Below are positions 22,391-32,904 of a stretch of DNA of 64,000 nucleotides, in pieces (positions within the stretch are counted from its first letter, which is position 1; the number at the start of each line of letters is the position of its first letter). The position numbers and the translations under genes were made by a program. The notes under the pieces are model-generated. The model saw only the letters and a list, made by a program, of their open reading frames with translations, was not told the origin of the DNA and did not search any database. Location: contig NC_052140.2 in assembly GCF_016086655.4 (NCBI RefSeq), forward strand, positions 11,842,001-11,906,000, given 5' to 3'. This stretch comes from Lepeophtheirus salmonis (Eukaryota > Arthropoda > Copepoda > Siphonostomatoida > Caligidae).

Positions 22391-22994
22391 AAAAAAAAGA
22401 TTTATTTAAAAAATATCCAATAAAAACTATAAACAGTCTAAGATTTATGTTTCAGGTAAACCTATGTTACAAAATGAAATACCTTTCTTCGTAATTTTAT
22501 ATTACAACAGATTACAATTTTTCTTTCTAGCTCAATATCTTCTTCTATTTTTTGTTGTTGCTCATGTCATTTACCTAATTCTTTTGCTCTCATTTTAAAT
22601 ATATTTTGACATACATTATTGACTGAATATCATTCAACGGATCCTTACAGATTTAATTTAAAAAACATAACCTTAGTTATTATATATCTTAAGGTCACAA
22701 TTTGAATAGATATGAGCCTGTTATAAATATTATAAACATGTTCTTTAAGAAATTGAGTTTTGATCGTTTAAAGATCAAACCAAAAACTAATTCATAATTT
22801 AGATGTTTTTGATGGTAGGGCCTTTTTGAAGACATCAAAGAATCGGTTATGAAAAATTCATGTTTACTTTATAAAATAATAGTTATTGTCTTTTCTATAA
22901 AAACACGAGAAAAAAAAAGTGTATATTGCTGTAGTTTACTCAAGAGAATTATATCTTTCTATCTTCATTTTCTTCTAATCTCCTAATTCCCTTT

Positions 22995-23230
22995 TTTTAA
23001 TTCGTATTTAATATACGTTCTCCCTTTTTCCATTGTGCAATAATTAGTTTTTTGGATTGACTTTTGTTGGGTTCACTTTTGATGCGACAATCTATATCTT
23101 AAAATCAAATTTTGAGACACAGGGAATGGATCTTGTTTTTGCAAATAAATTGTTTTATTAGTGAATATAAAAAATACCTTCTAGAGCCATGGAATCCGGT
23201 CTGATCCGAATTAAACATAACTCTTGATAA
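22995..23230 (+). repeat. Repeat C, copy 1
   Basis: Collinear with 36985-37215: TCGTATT(T/C)AATATACGTTCTCCCTT, CAATAATT, GACAC(A/G)GGGAAT(G/C)GATCT, TTTATT and CTCCAGAGC/TCTAGAGCC followed by GGTCTGA(T/C)C. Element class unknown. Confidence 0.65.
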
Positions 23231-23879
23231 GCAACTTAGAATTATGTACAACTTATATTTTATGTCTTAAGTCAAAAAAGAAATACCACAATTATTGTTA
23301 TTATAATATAGAGGGTTAGGGTGAAATATTATGAAGCAAAAGTACTGATTAATATTTGGACAAACTAAACCAATTTGGAATTCTTGATAGGACTATTTTT
23401 ATTTCTCGTTCACTATTATCTATGAAGTTATTCGCATTCTCAGAATTTAACAAATTTGGAAAATGAATTGAAACACACGTTTTTTTGTATAATACGATTT
23501 GAAGTAATTAACGGAAAATTATCTATAGGTCAAATAAAAACAGAAGAGCTAAATTTAAATTAGTCTAATGTTACAAAATATTATGTCCAGTAATTTTTGA
23601 CAATAGTTATTTTCGATGAAAAACGCACGTTTTTCACTACTCCAAAGTTACTGATTGTACTTTAAAAATAAATTCATAATCTTGCCACTTGAATAAAACC
23701 CCGCCTGCTCTGCTACTAATATTACACCCTGCTTACTACACATTATAAAATAAAAGTTATGTTGCCGCATCCTGTTTATGTAATATATATTTAACTTTTC
23801 ATACAATGAATTACATACTGGAAATTTAAATTATGTCATACCTGAATTCGAAATTCCCAAGAAATAGTTATATTCTTGT

Positions 23880-23950
23880 TACTTTCTTGTAGATGTAAAA
23901 CTACGAGAAATCCCGGGAGATAATCCCAAATGCCTAGATCTACCTCAGTA
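23880..23950 (+). repeat. Dispersed repeat J, copy 2
   Basis: Partner of 1665-1735 (GTAGATGTAAAAC, CCCGGGAGATAATCC, GCCTAG). Confidence 0.4.
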
Positions 23951-24179
23951 TAATATGTATATGTTTATATTCATACACCATTGTTTGGAAATAACAAAAA
24001 GATTACTATACACAACAAGAGATTATCCATTTGGGAATACCAAGAAACATTTACTTTATACAATTTAAAGTGCTAAATTAAGCATTTAATTTAAAACAAT
24101 ACAATATTTTCAAACTGGATATTCAACGCATTAAATTCGAATGAAGGAGAGCATTCATTGATTTGTAAATCGTAAGACA

Positions 24180-24440
24180 ATCAACATGGTAACCCTAAGC
24201 TAAGCTGTTATGCCGTTGAATTCAATTAGTTGGAATCAGCTATCAGAGGAAGGAAATGAATACGAATCACATTCTCTTTGCTGTCATGGAGTTATAAGAA
24301 ATTAGATGAAAGCAGCTATTTGCAGGAAGATAAATAAAAAAAAAACACAAATCCCACTCTGTTTAAGTGAAAACAATAGGCTACAATGTCGATCTTCAAA
24401 TCTACTCCGAGTCCAAGAAGGACTTAAGCTTTTAACCAGG
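24180..24440 (-). repeat. Dispersed repeat family A, copy 6
   Basis: Reverse orientation: ACATGGTAACCCT at the start, then GCAGCTATTTGCAGG, AAATCCCACTC, AATGTCGATCTTCAAATCTA and GTCCAAGAAGGACTTAAG. The 90-codon plus-strand frame across it (24306-24578) is incidental. Confidence 0.7.
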
Positions 24441-24774
24441 CTTGTAAGCGTACTGTTCATTCATTTTTCTTCGTTCAGCGTTTATAGTTCAGCCATTATT
24501 TCTGTTCCTTTCCTGCGTTCCAGTCATAAGTTAGTAACATATACACTGTACGACAGTAAATCATTACTTCCACATTGATAGAGTCAGGGAGGGTGCATTT
24601 GAGAACAAGATAGTAATTAAGTCAATATTGGCTTTCAAATGAACTACAATTGACTAAAATCGGTTAGTTCATTGTTGAAATGGGGGCCAAAAGGCAAAGT
24701 ATAGCCAATTTTATTCGTGCTCAGCACAGCAACAAGTAAACAAGAAAAACTGGAATATGGACTAGACGAGAAAC

Positions 24775-25075
24775 TCCATGAACGAACATTATCTCGCGAA
24801 CGCAGTTGATGAGGTTCCACCAGTCAAACAGACTATGTTTCCAGCCTCTGCGTTTATTGTGGGAATCTTGGTATCAAACGGGAAGAGGATATCCCCGTAT
24901 TGGTTCCCATAAGGCCTGAAAATTGGGATCAAGGAGTACCAGGACGTCGTTGAGTAGATGGCCTTGCCCTGGGTGCAGTCCAACTACCCAGAGAGAAACT
25001 ATGTTTTCCATCCGAACTATACAGCGGCCATTACCACACAAAAGAGTAAAATTTATTATTTGAAGTGGCACTTTT
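24775..25075 (+). pseudogene. Mariner transposase core remnant
   Basis: Plus-strand translation gives VDEVPPVKQTMFPASAFIVG, ILVSNGKRISPYWFP, a stop, GLKIGIKEYQDVVE, a stop, LPWVQSNYPERNYVFHPNY. This is the family's central core, from the strand after the first catalytic motif to the second. The second motif should read QQD; here it is HPNY, so the aspartate has gone. Neither FSDEK before it nor the third motif after it is present. The two stops in about 90 codons confirm decay. The minus-strand ATG frames over this segment are antisense artefacts. Confidence 0.75.
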
Positions 25076-25142
25076 TCTTTACATTCACGTCCAAATAATG
25101 ACCCTCAACCCCATAATTAAGAATTATTGAACTGGTCAAGTT

Positions 25143-25160
25143 CATATGTTCGAACATATG
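25143..25160. other. Perfect 18-bp palindrome
   Basis: CATATGTTCGAACATATG reads the same on both strands. It is isolated and has no gene beside it, so no regulatory role can be supported. Confidence 0.6.
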
Positions 25161-25351
25161 TATGTTCACCTGTACGCGTCGTCTTACATCTGAGAAGAAG
25201 GAAATTGTTAGAAAGGAAATATCAAAATCGTCTGGATTGGATTTTCCAATTTGATTTTATCCCTGGTTGAGTCCTGTCAAAAGTAATTTCGATATGCTCA
25301 AAAGTGCTCAAAAGTGGGGCCTCAGCCCCCCCCCCAAAAACCACTGCCACA

Positions 25352-25470
25352 AAATAAGTTTCTAAAGAGTTCGTCTTCGCTTCATCAGCCCCTTAAAATT
25401 ATTTAAAAAACTAAAAAATATATAAACTTTGATTTATTAAAATGTTTTCCGTTCATTGAACATACGAGTC
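25352..25470 (+). repeat. Repeat B, copy 1
   Basis: Collinear with 47873-48085: ACAAAATAAGTTT(C/A)TAAAG, GTTCGTCTT(C/T)GCTT(C/T)ATCAG, AACTTTGATTT and TCCGTTCAT. Copy 2 is longer and contains extra sequence before TCCGTTCAT. Confidence 0.6.
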
Positions 25471-25719
25471 TATGTATATCTCCGGAGCAAAATCTCATTG
25501 TTACTCTCCGTCATTTATAAGCACACATACTTTTATTTTCTGACCTAAAGAATAATAATAAGTCTCGTGCTGCTCGTCTAATGTCGCACGTTAAGCCATC
25601 AAAAATATGAGATTAGACGAATACAAGACTTTTTGTAGTTGATACTTAAACATGTTTTTTTAATTTTCCATAGCTTCTATTATTTTTTCATTCTTAAGTA
25701 TGGAAAATCTTGTTTTAGA

Positions 25720-25900
25720 GAGTGTAAGCTCATAGATAATGGGGATTAACACATCTATTTGTTGTGGAGTTATAGGTCTAAGTCCTTGTTAGACTCAGAG
25801 TAGAATTAAGGATCGACATTCTTCTAATTCAATTCTAATTCTTTTCCTAAATATACTTCAAATTTACAGTGTTACTATATTAATTTTCGGTTTCCTTTTT
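25720..25900 (+). repeat. Dispersed repeat family A, copy 7
   Basis: GTGTAAGCTCATAGA, TTATAGGTCTAAGTCCTTGTT, GACTCAGAGTAGAATTAAGG and CGACATTC, then a jump to the 3' tail GTTACTATATTAATTTTCGG. The middle of the family is deleted. Confidence 0.65.
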
Positions 25901-26834
25901 TAGCATATGGTCGGATCATATTTTGTACAGTATTTTACATTATATTAAGATGTTGTCGTCTCAATGGTTAAATAATAATAATGACAATATCTTGGAAAAA
26001 TATGAACTAATTAGATTACAACTACAGAAAATATTAAACGCGTTTAGAGTCATATTTCTTATGACTCTACGAATATGAATTGCTCAGTGTTGTTTTTGCT
26101 TTGGCAAAATTGATTATTTGTTTGCAAGGCATTTTTTATTATTGTTAACGCGAACAAAACATTGTTTATACCTTCATATACAATACCAACAATATCGCCT
26201 AACGTTATTTCCCTTTAAAACAAATATGTACTTATCAATTTCAAAAAAAAAACATAAAAAAATTGTATGTTAACATTTTTTTTTTAAATCACATAGAATA
26301 ATGGCATTCTTTATTATTAAATATTTATGCAAATTGATTTTGTATCAAATGATGATATTTCACTTTTTATGAAAAAATTTGAAATTGAATCTCGGATTTG
26401 TAAATATTTTCTTGAGGCAAAAAATTATTCGATTCTTATATGATGAGATTGATATAGTTTATTTAAACAAGTTGCTGATAATGTAGCAAATACCTAGTGT
26501 TCCATAGAAATTTGGAACCACATACAGCGTGAAGCCGTTGTTCAACAAAAAAAAATTTGAGCATTTTATTGTTGTTTGTGATTTTGATACCCAGCCAGAC
26601 GTGTTTGATGCCAACTTAAAAAAATGTCATTAATCCCCTCTGTATTTATTTCACGATCGTGGAAATGCAGAGAGTTTTTTTGCAATCTGGGCCGAACGAG
26701 ACAATGTTGAGATTCTTAAATTCTTAAACCTAGAGTAGTTCTTTGCTTGGGAGAGTCAGGAACAACTGGAAGAGTTTGAGGGTGATTATAAATAAACGGA
26801 AAAGAGTGCTGATCACAATATGAGGTCAGATAGT

Positions 26835-27100
26835 CGTCATATTTTTTTCTGACTTTGTTGGACCAAGTTTTTGGTCTGCAAGCTCACTGAACCTCGAGTC
26901 TGTCCACTCTTTTTTGTGTGGGATGTACCCAATTTTTATGGGTTGCATGTCCTGCAACACAAAATCTGAGCTGACGCCCAGGATCCCAGAGGAATTCTGG
27001 AATCTGTTACAGGAGACTGTCATCATGACCTTCTCGTTTCTGAGGTTGATTAGATGCTTTTATTGACGCCAAAGGGGATTATATTGTGTCACAATAAAAA
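26835..27100 (+). pseudogene. Mariner C-terminal remnant
   Basis: Frameshifted plus-strand remnant of the end of a mariner transposase. The third catalytic region is visible as LTEPRVCPLFFVWDV near 26880-26930, with the aspartates eroded. Downstream, PRIPEEFWNLLQETVIMT (26975-27030) and RLIRCFY (27040-27065) correspond to the family's usual carboxy-terminal helix pattern ending in R-L-x-x-C-I-x-A-x-G. The minus-strand 66-codon frame over this region is antisense. The next remnant, 110 bp away, is on the opposite strand, so these are two elements. Confidence 0.55.
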
Positions 27101-27199
27101 AATTTGATTCAGCTTTTATTTAACATTGGTGTTTATCAAAATCAGAAGAGTAGTTTTAGAGGAGAAAATCAAAAATCATATTGGTTGTTGAATAGAGCT

Positions 27200-27510
27200 C
27201 GCACCCTCTATATTTCTATAATAAACAAGTAGTAACTATACTTTCTTCTAAAACTCCTTGAGAACAATACTTCCGAATGCGTTCGCCCTTGGCAGCGATT
27301 CAGAGATGTTCTAAAGACTGCACGCCCGTTACAGATAATCTCCACATGCATGCCCTCCCAATGTTTATTTCTGGAGGCCTTCAGGGCGATTAAAGCCGCT
27401 GACTCCAGGTGTGGGCTGACCGTAAAGTCATAAAGGTTCAGTCTGGCCTGTAAGTGTACATCAACTTCTGCCCAGACGTTTTTGTTGATTCTCACTGGGA
27501 TGATGAAGAA
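27200..27510 (-). pseudogene. Mariner C-terminal ORF, 95 codons
   Basis: Minus-strand frame from 27495 to 27208. It reads ARLNLYDFTVSPHLESAAL (residues 17-35), then ALKASRNKHWEGM (37-49), ICNGRAVFRTSLNRCQGR (54-71). This matches the end of the transposase: the third catalytic region (N-x-Y-D-F-x-V), the A-L-K-A-S helix and the final C-x-x-F-R-x-x-L-x-x-C. The W after DFTV is changed and the final G-G motif is replaced by RTHSEV. The CCCTCTATA at 27200 may be a worn terminal repeat. Open but only a fragment, so not functional. Confidence 0.65.
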
Positions 27511-27984
27511 TATTTATGTGTTCTCAAAGTAAAAGCCAGATCATGAACACGTCATATCAACCGCAGAGTAAAAATTTGTGGAACAGTATGACAATAACAC
27601 TTTATAAAAAAAAAACTATTAAAATTCGATCCGTATTCCACTTCTAAACAGTCCTTCAATTTTAAAGAAGTTTCACTCCCCAGGAATATATCATATACCA
27701 CTCTAAATGAGTTTTTTTTTAACTTTTTAATTTGATAGTTATTTCATTCAGTCTCAATTGCTTTTTAAAAAAATTATTTTATTTGTCAGGTCCTATTTTT
27801 GATTACATTTTTTATGTGGAGTGTTTTTCTTTTTATTCTGACTGTTGCATAGTAGTAATAAATGCAGGGTTGATGGACTGGTAAAAAACTAAAAAAAAAA
27901 AAAAAACTGTTAAAGTTGTTAACTAAAAAAAATTTACATGCGAGAGAATCATGCATTTACGGGGTCGTCAAGTTAGAATTACAT

Positions 27985-28405
27985 AGGGGGAACACTCATT
28001 TTGTACAAATGCATTCAAGCCAAAGAAAAAAAATATATGTTTGAGCGCATAATCCAAAACTGATCTCAGTTTTTCTCTCAGTTATCTGAATTCTAAAATA
28101 TCTGGGATTATAGTCATTCGGAACTATAACCATTCAATGTCATTTTTTACCCTTAAAACAATCCGGAATTAAAAGTAAGATTAAAAAACACTGATGCAAA
28201 AGTGATTTTATGATTATCTATTGTTTTTATTGATTCTGTATCTTGTTCTGAACTCGATATACATCATTCCATTTTTAGGATGAAAAATGGGGGAAAAAAC
28301 AGTCTTCTTTAGACACTTATAACTTATTCATAATACATATGTAGTGATGAAGAATATCAAGGTATATATTATGGAAAAATATTTAATTTATAATTTAAAA
28401 ATATG
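27985..28405 (+). repeat. Repeat D, copy 2
   Basis: Partner of 21995-22390 in the same orientation. It carries a small insertion near 28260-28285 relative to copy 1. Confidence 0.75.
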
Positions 28406-28439
28406 CATCTCCCAGGATTTCTGCTTCATTTTGTATTTT

Positions 28440-29425
28440 TTAAGTGATGAAATATTATAAATCTCTACTCATCGTGCATGGATCGTTTTATTGTTTCGAT
28501 CCTGGTATCTCATTCCCAAGGAAGGAGTCGACTCTACTTCTTTATGAGGTTTGGTAGTTTTACTCGGATTATTTGTCCTCCCGTCGTCCTTGAGTAATTC
28601 AGAGTCCAAATCCATACAGTCAATCATTATTCTGTGTGGGCCTACGCACCTATGTAGGGGTTAACTACAGGCAGCGTAGCGGCATAAAACCAAGAAATTT
28701 GCGTGGCGGTATACCCTGAAAATTCTAACTATATAACATAATGTACATTAAACCCCCCCCCATTCTCGTCCCATTAAAGGAATTAAAAGTCCGGCTTTAT
28801 TTGTGTTAATTTAAACTCGTCGAGAGCCACCTCTGCTATTCTTCCTGAAGAAGAAATACTGACAAATTGCGTCAGAGAGATAAGTGTCTTGAGCTTACAT
28901 ATCGTCTTCAACACTAAACAGATTCCCTCATTGGTTCCTTCGAAGCCGTAAAGAAGCTCATATGGATCAAGCCTTCTTCATATTTTCTCTCTTACACCCT
29001 TCCCACCATTTTCTATGATGTCACTCAGAGTCCCACAGTCTGAAATATCTATGAGATTGTCTTCACTTGATTGCAATTCACATTGTGTGCTCGAGAGACA
29101 TCAAAATGCCTCCGACTTAAGAAGACCCCCAACGATTTCTGATATTTCAGTTTCATTTCTGTTGGATTGAGGACTGGGTCCCAAATTGTCTTGATCTACA
29201 CGAATAGGGTAATTCCACCCAGAATCTAAGGCTGCGTGTCCATCTGGATTAAAATCATGGATTCCTTCTTATAAGGAGGCACACACAGAGCCACATAATA
29301 ATTTTTAATGACAATGCTTACAAATAACATCCACTCAAGCTGCGTTGTTTATTAGTCTTGAGCTGCTTCTCTATCTCTGAGAATTTTTTATTGAGAGATT
29401 TACTTGTTATAAGCCTCTTTAATGG
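28440..29425 (-). pseudogene. Unrecognised coding-like block on the minus strand
   Basis: GC-richer than its surroundings and strongly protein-like on the minus strand. Segments in order: LNKKFSEIEKQLKTNKQRS (29330-29415), followed by a GTAAGC donor-like site near 29318 and an acceptor-like TTATAAG near 29275; then GIHDFNPDGHAALDSGWNYP, ETEISEIVGGLLKSEAF, a TGA, IDISDCGTLSDIIENGGKG, a TGA, LDPYELLYGFEGTNEGICLV and IAEVALDEFKLTQIKPDF to about 28785. A further piece, CMDLDSELLKDDGRTNN with GMRYQDRNNKTIH, lies at 28480-28640. Both internal stops are TGA where CGA (arginine) would fit, which is the usual CpG decay. I do not recognise the family. It could be a decayed host gene, a retroelement gag-like ORF, or real exons whose boundaries I have misjudged. 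Confidence 0.45.
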
Positions 29426-29719
29426 TGGAATAACAATATAAATATGGAAGTCGTTTATTATATTATTGATCTTTTTTAATTATATAAATATTAATCATTT
29501 TATATTATAAATATGCTCACAAACCATTTTTTAATGGATATTATTGATGTACCAATTTAACTTTAACTGATAAATTACAAACTATATATACTAGATGTTT
29601 GTGTTCAGGGGATATTTAATTTATAGTGTGTGTATATATTTATATTTGTATATAATATAAAAGAAATATAATAATTAATAATTAGAATTTAAAAAAAATA
29701 TTAATCCATTTTTTCGTCT

Positions 29720-29960
29720 TCAATGTTACCCTAACAAACTTATTTCTGAAATCATTCAGTGCCAAGTTGATTCTCATCGTTCTATTGGGGATGTTTTATG
29801 AACACCCTTCCCTCCTAATTGGTTTGACGTTTTATTAGATCAGCTGCAATCAGCTGTGAAAATAGAAGAAGGAAAAAAGTAGATAATCAAGGGCATTTGC
29901 TTATATTACTCAGATGTCGATCCCCAATTCTACTCTGTGTCCAACAAGGACTTAGAATTA
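29720..29960 (-). repeat. Dispersed repeat family A, copy 8
   Basis: Reverse orientation: AATGTTACCCTAACAA, GACGTTTTATTAGATCAGCTG, GATGTCGATCCCCAATTCTA and GTCCAACAAGGACTTAGAAT. It is followed by repeat E at 30130, as copy 2 is. Confidence 0.75.
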
Positions 29961-30129
29961 TAACTCTGCAATCATTCTTCAGGGCTACACTCCATCTTTT
30001 ATATGCACACACGAATATTCAAACAACTTTTCAACATATTTCATTTTGTTATTGTATTGTATCACGCAACCTATCCTTAAAAAATCCTCTCGTAGTTAGT
30101 TAAATAAGTTAATCATACGAGCTGCCATT

Positions 30130-30335
30130 TGTATCTCAAGTACTCCGAGACTATGCTTGTCATACTATTTTTTCACCATTTTAAAATGAATTACATATTT
30201 TTAAATCTACATAGTGTTTTATTCGATACTCTTTTATTATATTGCTTGCTAATATTTTATTAAAATTGTAATTATACATTTGAATTTGTGTATGATAGCC
30301 AAAATTTCTTCATTTAAATAAAAAATAGCAATATA
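30130..30335 (+). repeat. Repeat E, copy 2, left part
   Basis: Collinear with 5105-5283. It is cut at 30335 by the mariner element below, very near the position where copy 1 is cut by the long-TIR element. Confidence 0.65.
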
Positions 30336-31142
30336 CAGGGAGCGGGGATCAAATTGTTGCCTACTTTACACCTTGATAACTTGAAGACGACATTATCAAA
30401 TAAAAACCAGGTTACCAAATAGAAAGGTATTCTTGTCAGCTGACGATACGTAAAGCCGTCAGTTAGCATCATTCCGTCATCATATGAGGAGATAAAGAGC
30501 TATAAATGGAACGAGGAGCTTTCGAAAATTCCGCCGTTCATATTGGTCAATAATGGAGGAATGGAATTGGCACCATAAAGAGGGCACCCAAGGAGGAGGG
30601 CGCCGACAGGAAGGTCAGGGACACCGACTTTGTCAACAAGGTGAAGAAGATGGTTGAAGATGACCCTACCCGGTCCATGAAGGCCATGGCGAGGGATCTG
30701 GGCTGCCATGAAAAAACAATAAGGGACTGTGTATCTGAGGATTTAGGTCAAAAATAAAATCTCCATAGTGGTTAACGAGAACTGTTATGACGTCGTAACC
30801 AAGGATTTGTGGCCTCCTAACTCTCCCGACCTTAATCCTTTAGACTATTTTGTCTGGGACTATGTCGAGAGACATACCAAGAGACATCTCCATAGCACCA
30901 ACGCCAGTCTAATGGACTCCATCAAGGAGGTATTCGGCAACATGGACAATGAGATGGTCAGAAGAGCCTGCGGCCGGTTCAGAGGCCGTATTGATGCCAA
31001 CGGTGATTATATCAAATGAATGGCTACTCTATACCTATAAGCTCGTCATAGTTTTGATTTTCAATAAAAAAGTTAAAAAATGTATATTTTGTGTTGTTTT
31101 TTGTAAAAAAATATTTTGGCGACAATTTGATCCCGCTCCCTG
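30336..31142 (+). mobile_element. Deleted mariner MarL-1 with TIRs and TA duplication
   Basis: 807-bp element. Ends are CAGGGAGCGGGGATCAAATT on the left and the inverse of CAGGGAGCGGGATCAAATTG on the right, with TA on both sides (30334-30335 and 31143-31144). The interior holds the two transposase ends joined across a deletion of the catalytic core. The element is about 90 percent similar by eye to 49797-50688 over shared parts, including the noncoding leader with CCTTGATAACTTGAAGACGA. MarL is a label used only here. Confidence 0.9.
30460..31019 (+). pseudogene. Internally deleted mariner transposase (MarL-1)
   Basis: Starts like its sister copy (M-P-S-S-x-E-E) near 30468, with frameshifts in the first helix-turn-helix. 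KRAPKEEGADRKVRDTDF, KMVEDDPTRSMKAMARDLG and TIRDCVSEDLGQK (30580-30755) keep the second helix-turn-helix. The sequence then jumps to the catalytic end: a frame from 30768 reads NENCYDVVTKDLWPP, SPDLNPLDYFVWDYVERHT and RRACGRFRGRIDANGDYIK, ending at the native stop at 31019. FSDEK and the second aspartate are missing. The deletion junction lies near 30755-30765, different from that of the 49.9-kb copy. A frame of 83 codons is still open but cannot act as a transposase. Confidence 0.85.
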
Positions 31143-31300
31143 TATATATTATATAAACGACAAAGGATCAACAAGGAATTGTTTTTCTGTCCTACTGGAA
31201 ACACAGAACTATTATAGAACAACTTATTACTTTGTTTATTTATCAAATCTAATAAATTATGAAATAGCCATGACCAATACAAAGGTTATTTTTGTAGTTA
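31143..31300 (+). repeat. Repeat E, copy 2, right part
   Basis: Collinear with 7287-7440 (CAAAGGATCAACAAG, CTGTCCTACTGGAAACA, GAAATAGCCATGAC). It continues into the inverse of module L at 31375-31455. Confidence 0.65.
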
Positions 31301-31459
31301 AAGAGGTAAAGCCGTGATTTAGGAAAAGTATGGTCACTAATTCGGAATTAAATAATAATGACAACTGCTCAGGAAAAGAAAATTTCTTTTTATATTACCA
31401 ATTACAAATTAGAGGCTCAGCTCAAAAACACACTGGATTTACATCATTGTATATATATA

Positions 31460-31600
31460 TATAATTCCTGTTGATGTCCTTGCTAGATAAAAAATGGGAT
31501 TTGTGTTTATATTTTTCCTATCAATTAGCTTCTTGTAACTAATCTAATGAAACGTCATTACCATTTTAATTTTCTGTTTCTTTTTAAAACATATCAACAG
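31460..31600 (+). repeat. Dispersed repeat family A, copy 9
   Basis: TGTCCTTGCTAGATAAAAAA, TGGGATTTGTGTTTAT, CTAATGAAACGTCAT and TACCATTTTAATTTTCTG. With copy 8 it frames the repeat E core in inverted orientation. Confidence 0.6.
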
Positions 31601-32008
31601 GTCATATTTTTTTCGACTCCATTGACACACTTTTGATTATTTGAAAAAATAAAAATAATACTCTAGTTGAATAGTTAAAATAAATGGAACTTTCTTATTC
31701 ATAAAAATAATGAGATGCATTCAAGTTAATTTGCTTGCTTCTACGTCTACAAAATAGATTCTCATTATAGGAGCCGTTAGTATACTCATAAATAAATATG
31801 CAATATATGTGAATAAAGATTCTCATATTCACACATAATGAATACTTATTTTTCTATTACGAATCCATTTTTCTATTTTGTTCTCATTACTTTAGCCTTT
31901 CCAATCTCTAATGTACATCCATCAATAATTGAGTATGTAATTTTAATATTTGACAAGAAAATTTGTAAAACAACACACCTTTTATGAATAATTAATTGTC
32001 CTCAAATT

Positions 32009-32540
32009 GCGGCACCAAGATATAAATTAGTCAGAAGAAAACAAGCTAGTTTTAAGGTTTTTGATGAATTTTATTGTGAATTAAAGATATTGGCAGAAGA
32101 GGCAGAAATTTATGAAATGCAATCGGAACATTGGTTGGCCACTCTAGTCACATGTTGAGTTAGGGACGATGATGTTCGCCAAAAACTTTTAGAAAACAAT
32201 AACAACTTAATTTAAAAGAGACTATTATCTTGTGCAGAACAGTTGAGTAATAAAAAAAGTTTAAATGATTTAGTATTATAGGGTATTAATATAATTTCGA
32301 AGGCCGATAATGATAAAAGTGGATTTGAATAAAGTAGAAATAAGAGTCAAGAAAAACCATAGATGAGAAAGAGATAATTAATATGTAGACAATGTGGATT
32401 TGAAGCACATCAATACGGAAGACCATGTCCTGCTAAATAAATAGAATGCCGAAAGGGTAGAAATAAAGGTCATTATGCAAAAGTATGCCGGTCTAAGAAC
32501 ATGAGTTGAGTATTACTCATCAATTCAGTTTGTGGATGAG
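32009..32540 (+). pseudogene. Ty3/gypsy-like gag remnant with two zinc knuckles
   Basis: Plus-strand frame starting APRYKLVRRKQASFKVFDEF, with gag-like helices (YCELKILAEEAEIYE). It ends in tandem CCHC knuckles CRQCGFEAHQYGRPC and CRKGRNKGHYAKVC (32388-32490); in the second knuckle the second cysteine is glycine. Such knuckles bind retroelement RNA in the gag particle. Nine stop codons interrupt the single frame (first bases 32156, 32213, 32279, 32330, 32360, 32375, 32438, 32507 and 32537), yet no frameshift is needed to read from 32009 to the protease and integrase parts that follow. No long terminal repeats were recognised on either side. Confidence 0.7.
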
Positions 32541-32544
32541 AACT

Positions 32545-32902
32545 AAATAAAATTCGAATTGATATTCTGAATATAAATGGAGAATATATTGGGAAGCAAA
32601 TTTCCACTTGTGATATTGGTGTAATGGCTTCAATGGCAGACTTATTAATTTACAAAGATTTATATTTACCATCAATCAAACTATGGTATCCATCTGCTAG
32701 CCCCAAGATAGTCGGAATGAACGGCTCAAGATTGGAGGTTATTAATGGTGTTTACCTAATATTTAGACTCGGTAATCACCAATATAGAGAGATCGTCTAT
32801 TTTGTGAAGAATATTTGTAAGGAGGGTATGTTTTTTTCACAGCATGCGTGTATAGGATCGGGAATTATGCAACCAGATTTCCATAGACAATTACAGGAAT
32901 AA
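32545..32902 (+). pseudogene. Retroelement aspartic protease remnant
   Basis: Continues the gag frame. It reads LNINGEYIGKQISTCDIGVM, where the expected D-(S/T)-G active site has become DIG; then KIVGMNGSRLEVINGVYLIF, the flap-side strand (YREIVYFVKNI), and GMFFSQHACIGSGIM toward the end, matching the usual carboxy-terminal part of gypsy proteases. The ATG-initiated open part is 32624-32902 (92 codons). The protease would cleave the gag-pol polyprotein. Two consecutive stops (32900 and 32903) end it, after which the integrase tail follows in the same frame, with reverse transcriptase, RNase H and the integrase core all missing. Confidence 0.65.
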
Positions 32903-32904
32903 TG

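Noticed and set aside
25143..25160. 18-bp palindrome as an operator or terminator
   Set aside because: No gene end or promoter lies nearby, and short palindromes are expected in 64 kb of AT-rich DNA.
26640..26760. Upstream extension of the 26.8-kb mariner remnant
   Set aside because: No frame in this segment matches the catalytic core, so the remnant starts only near 26835.
21995..28405. Repeat D direct copies as LTRs of a 6-kb retrotransposon
   Set aside because: The interior holds no gag or pol motif, only mariner remnants and family A copies, and neither copy has TG...CA ends or a flanking duplication.
32009..32902. Alternative genetic code to explain in-frame stops of the gypsy-like remnant
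   Set aside because: All three stop codons occur within the same short region, and other frames in the window use them normally as stops. Decay or mutation bias explains it better.
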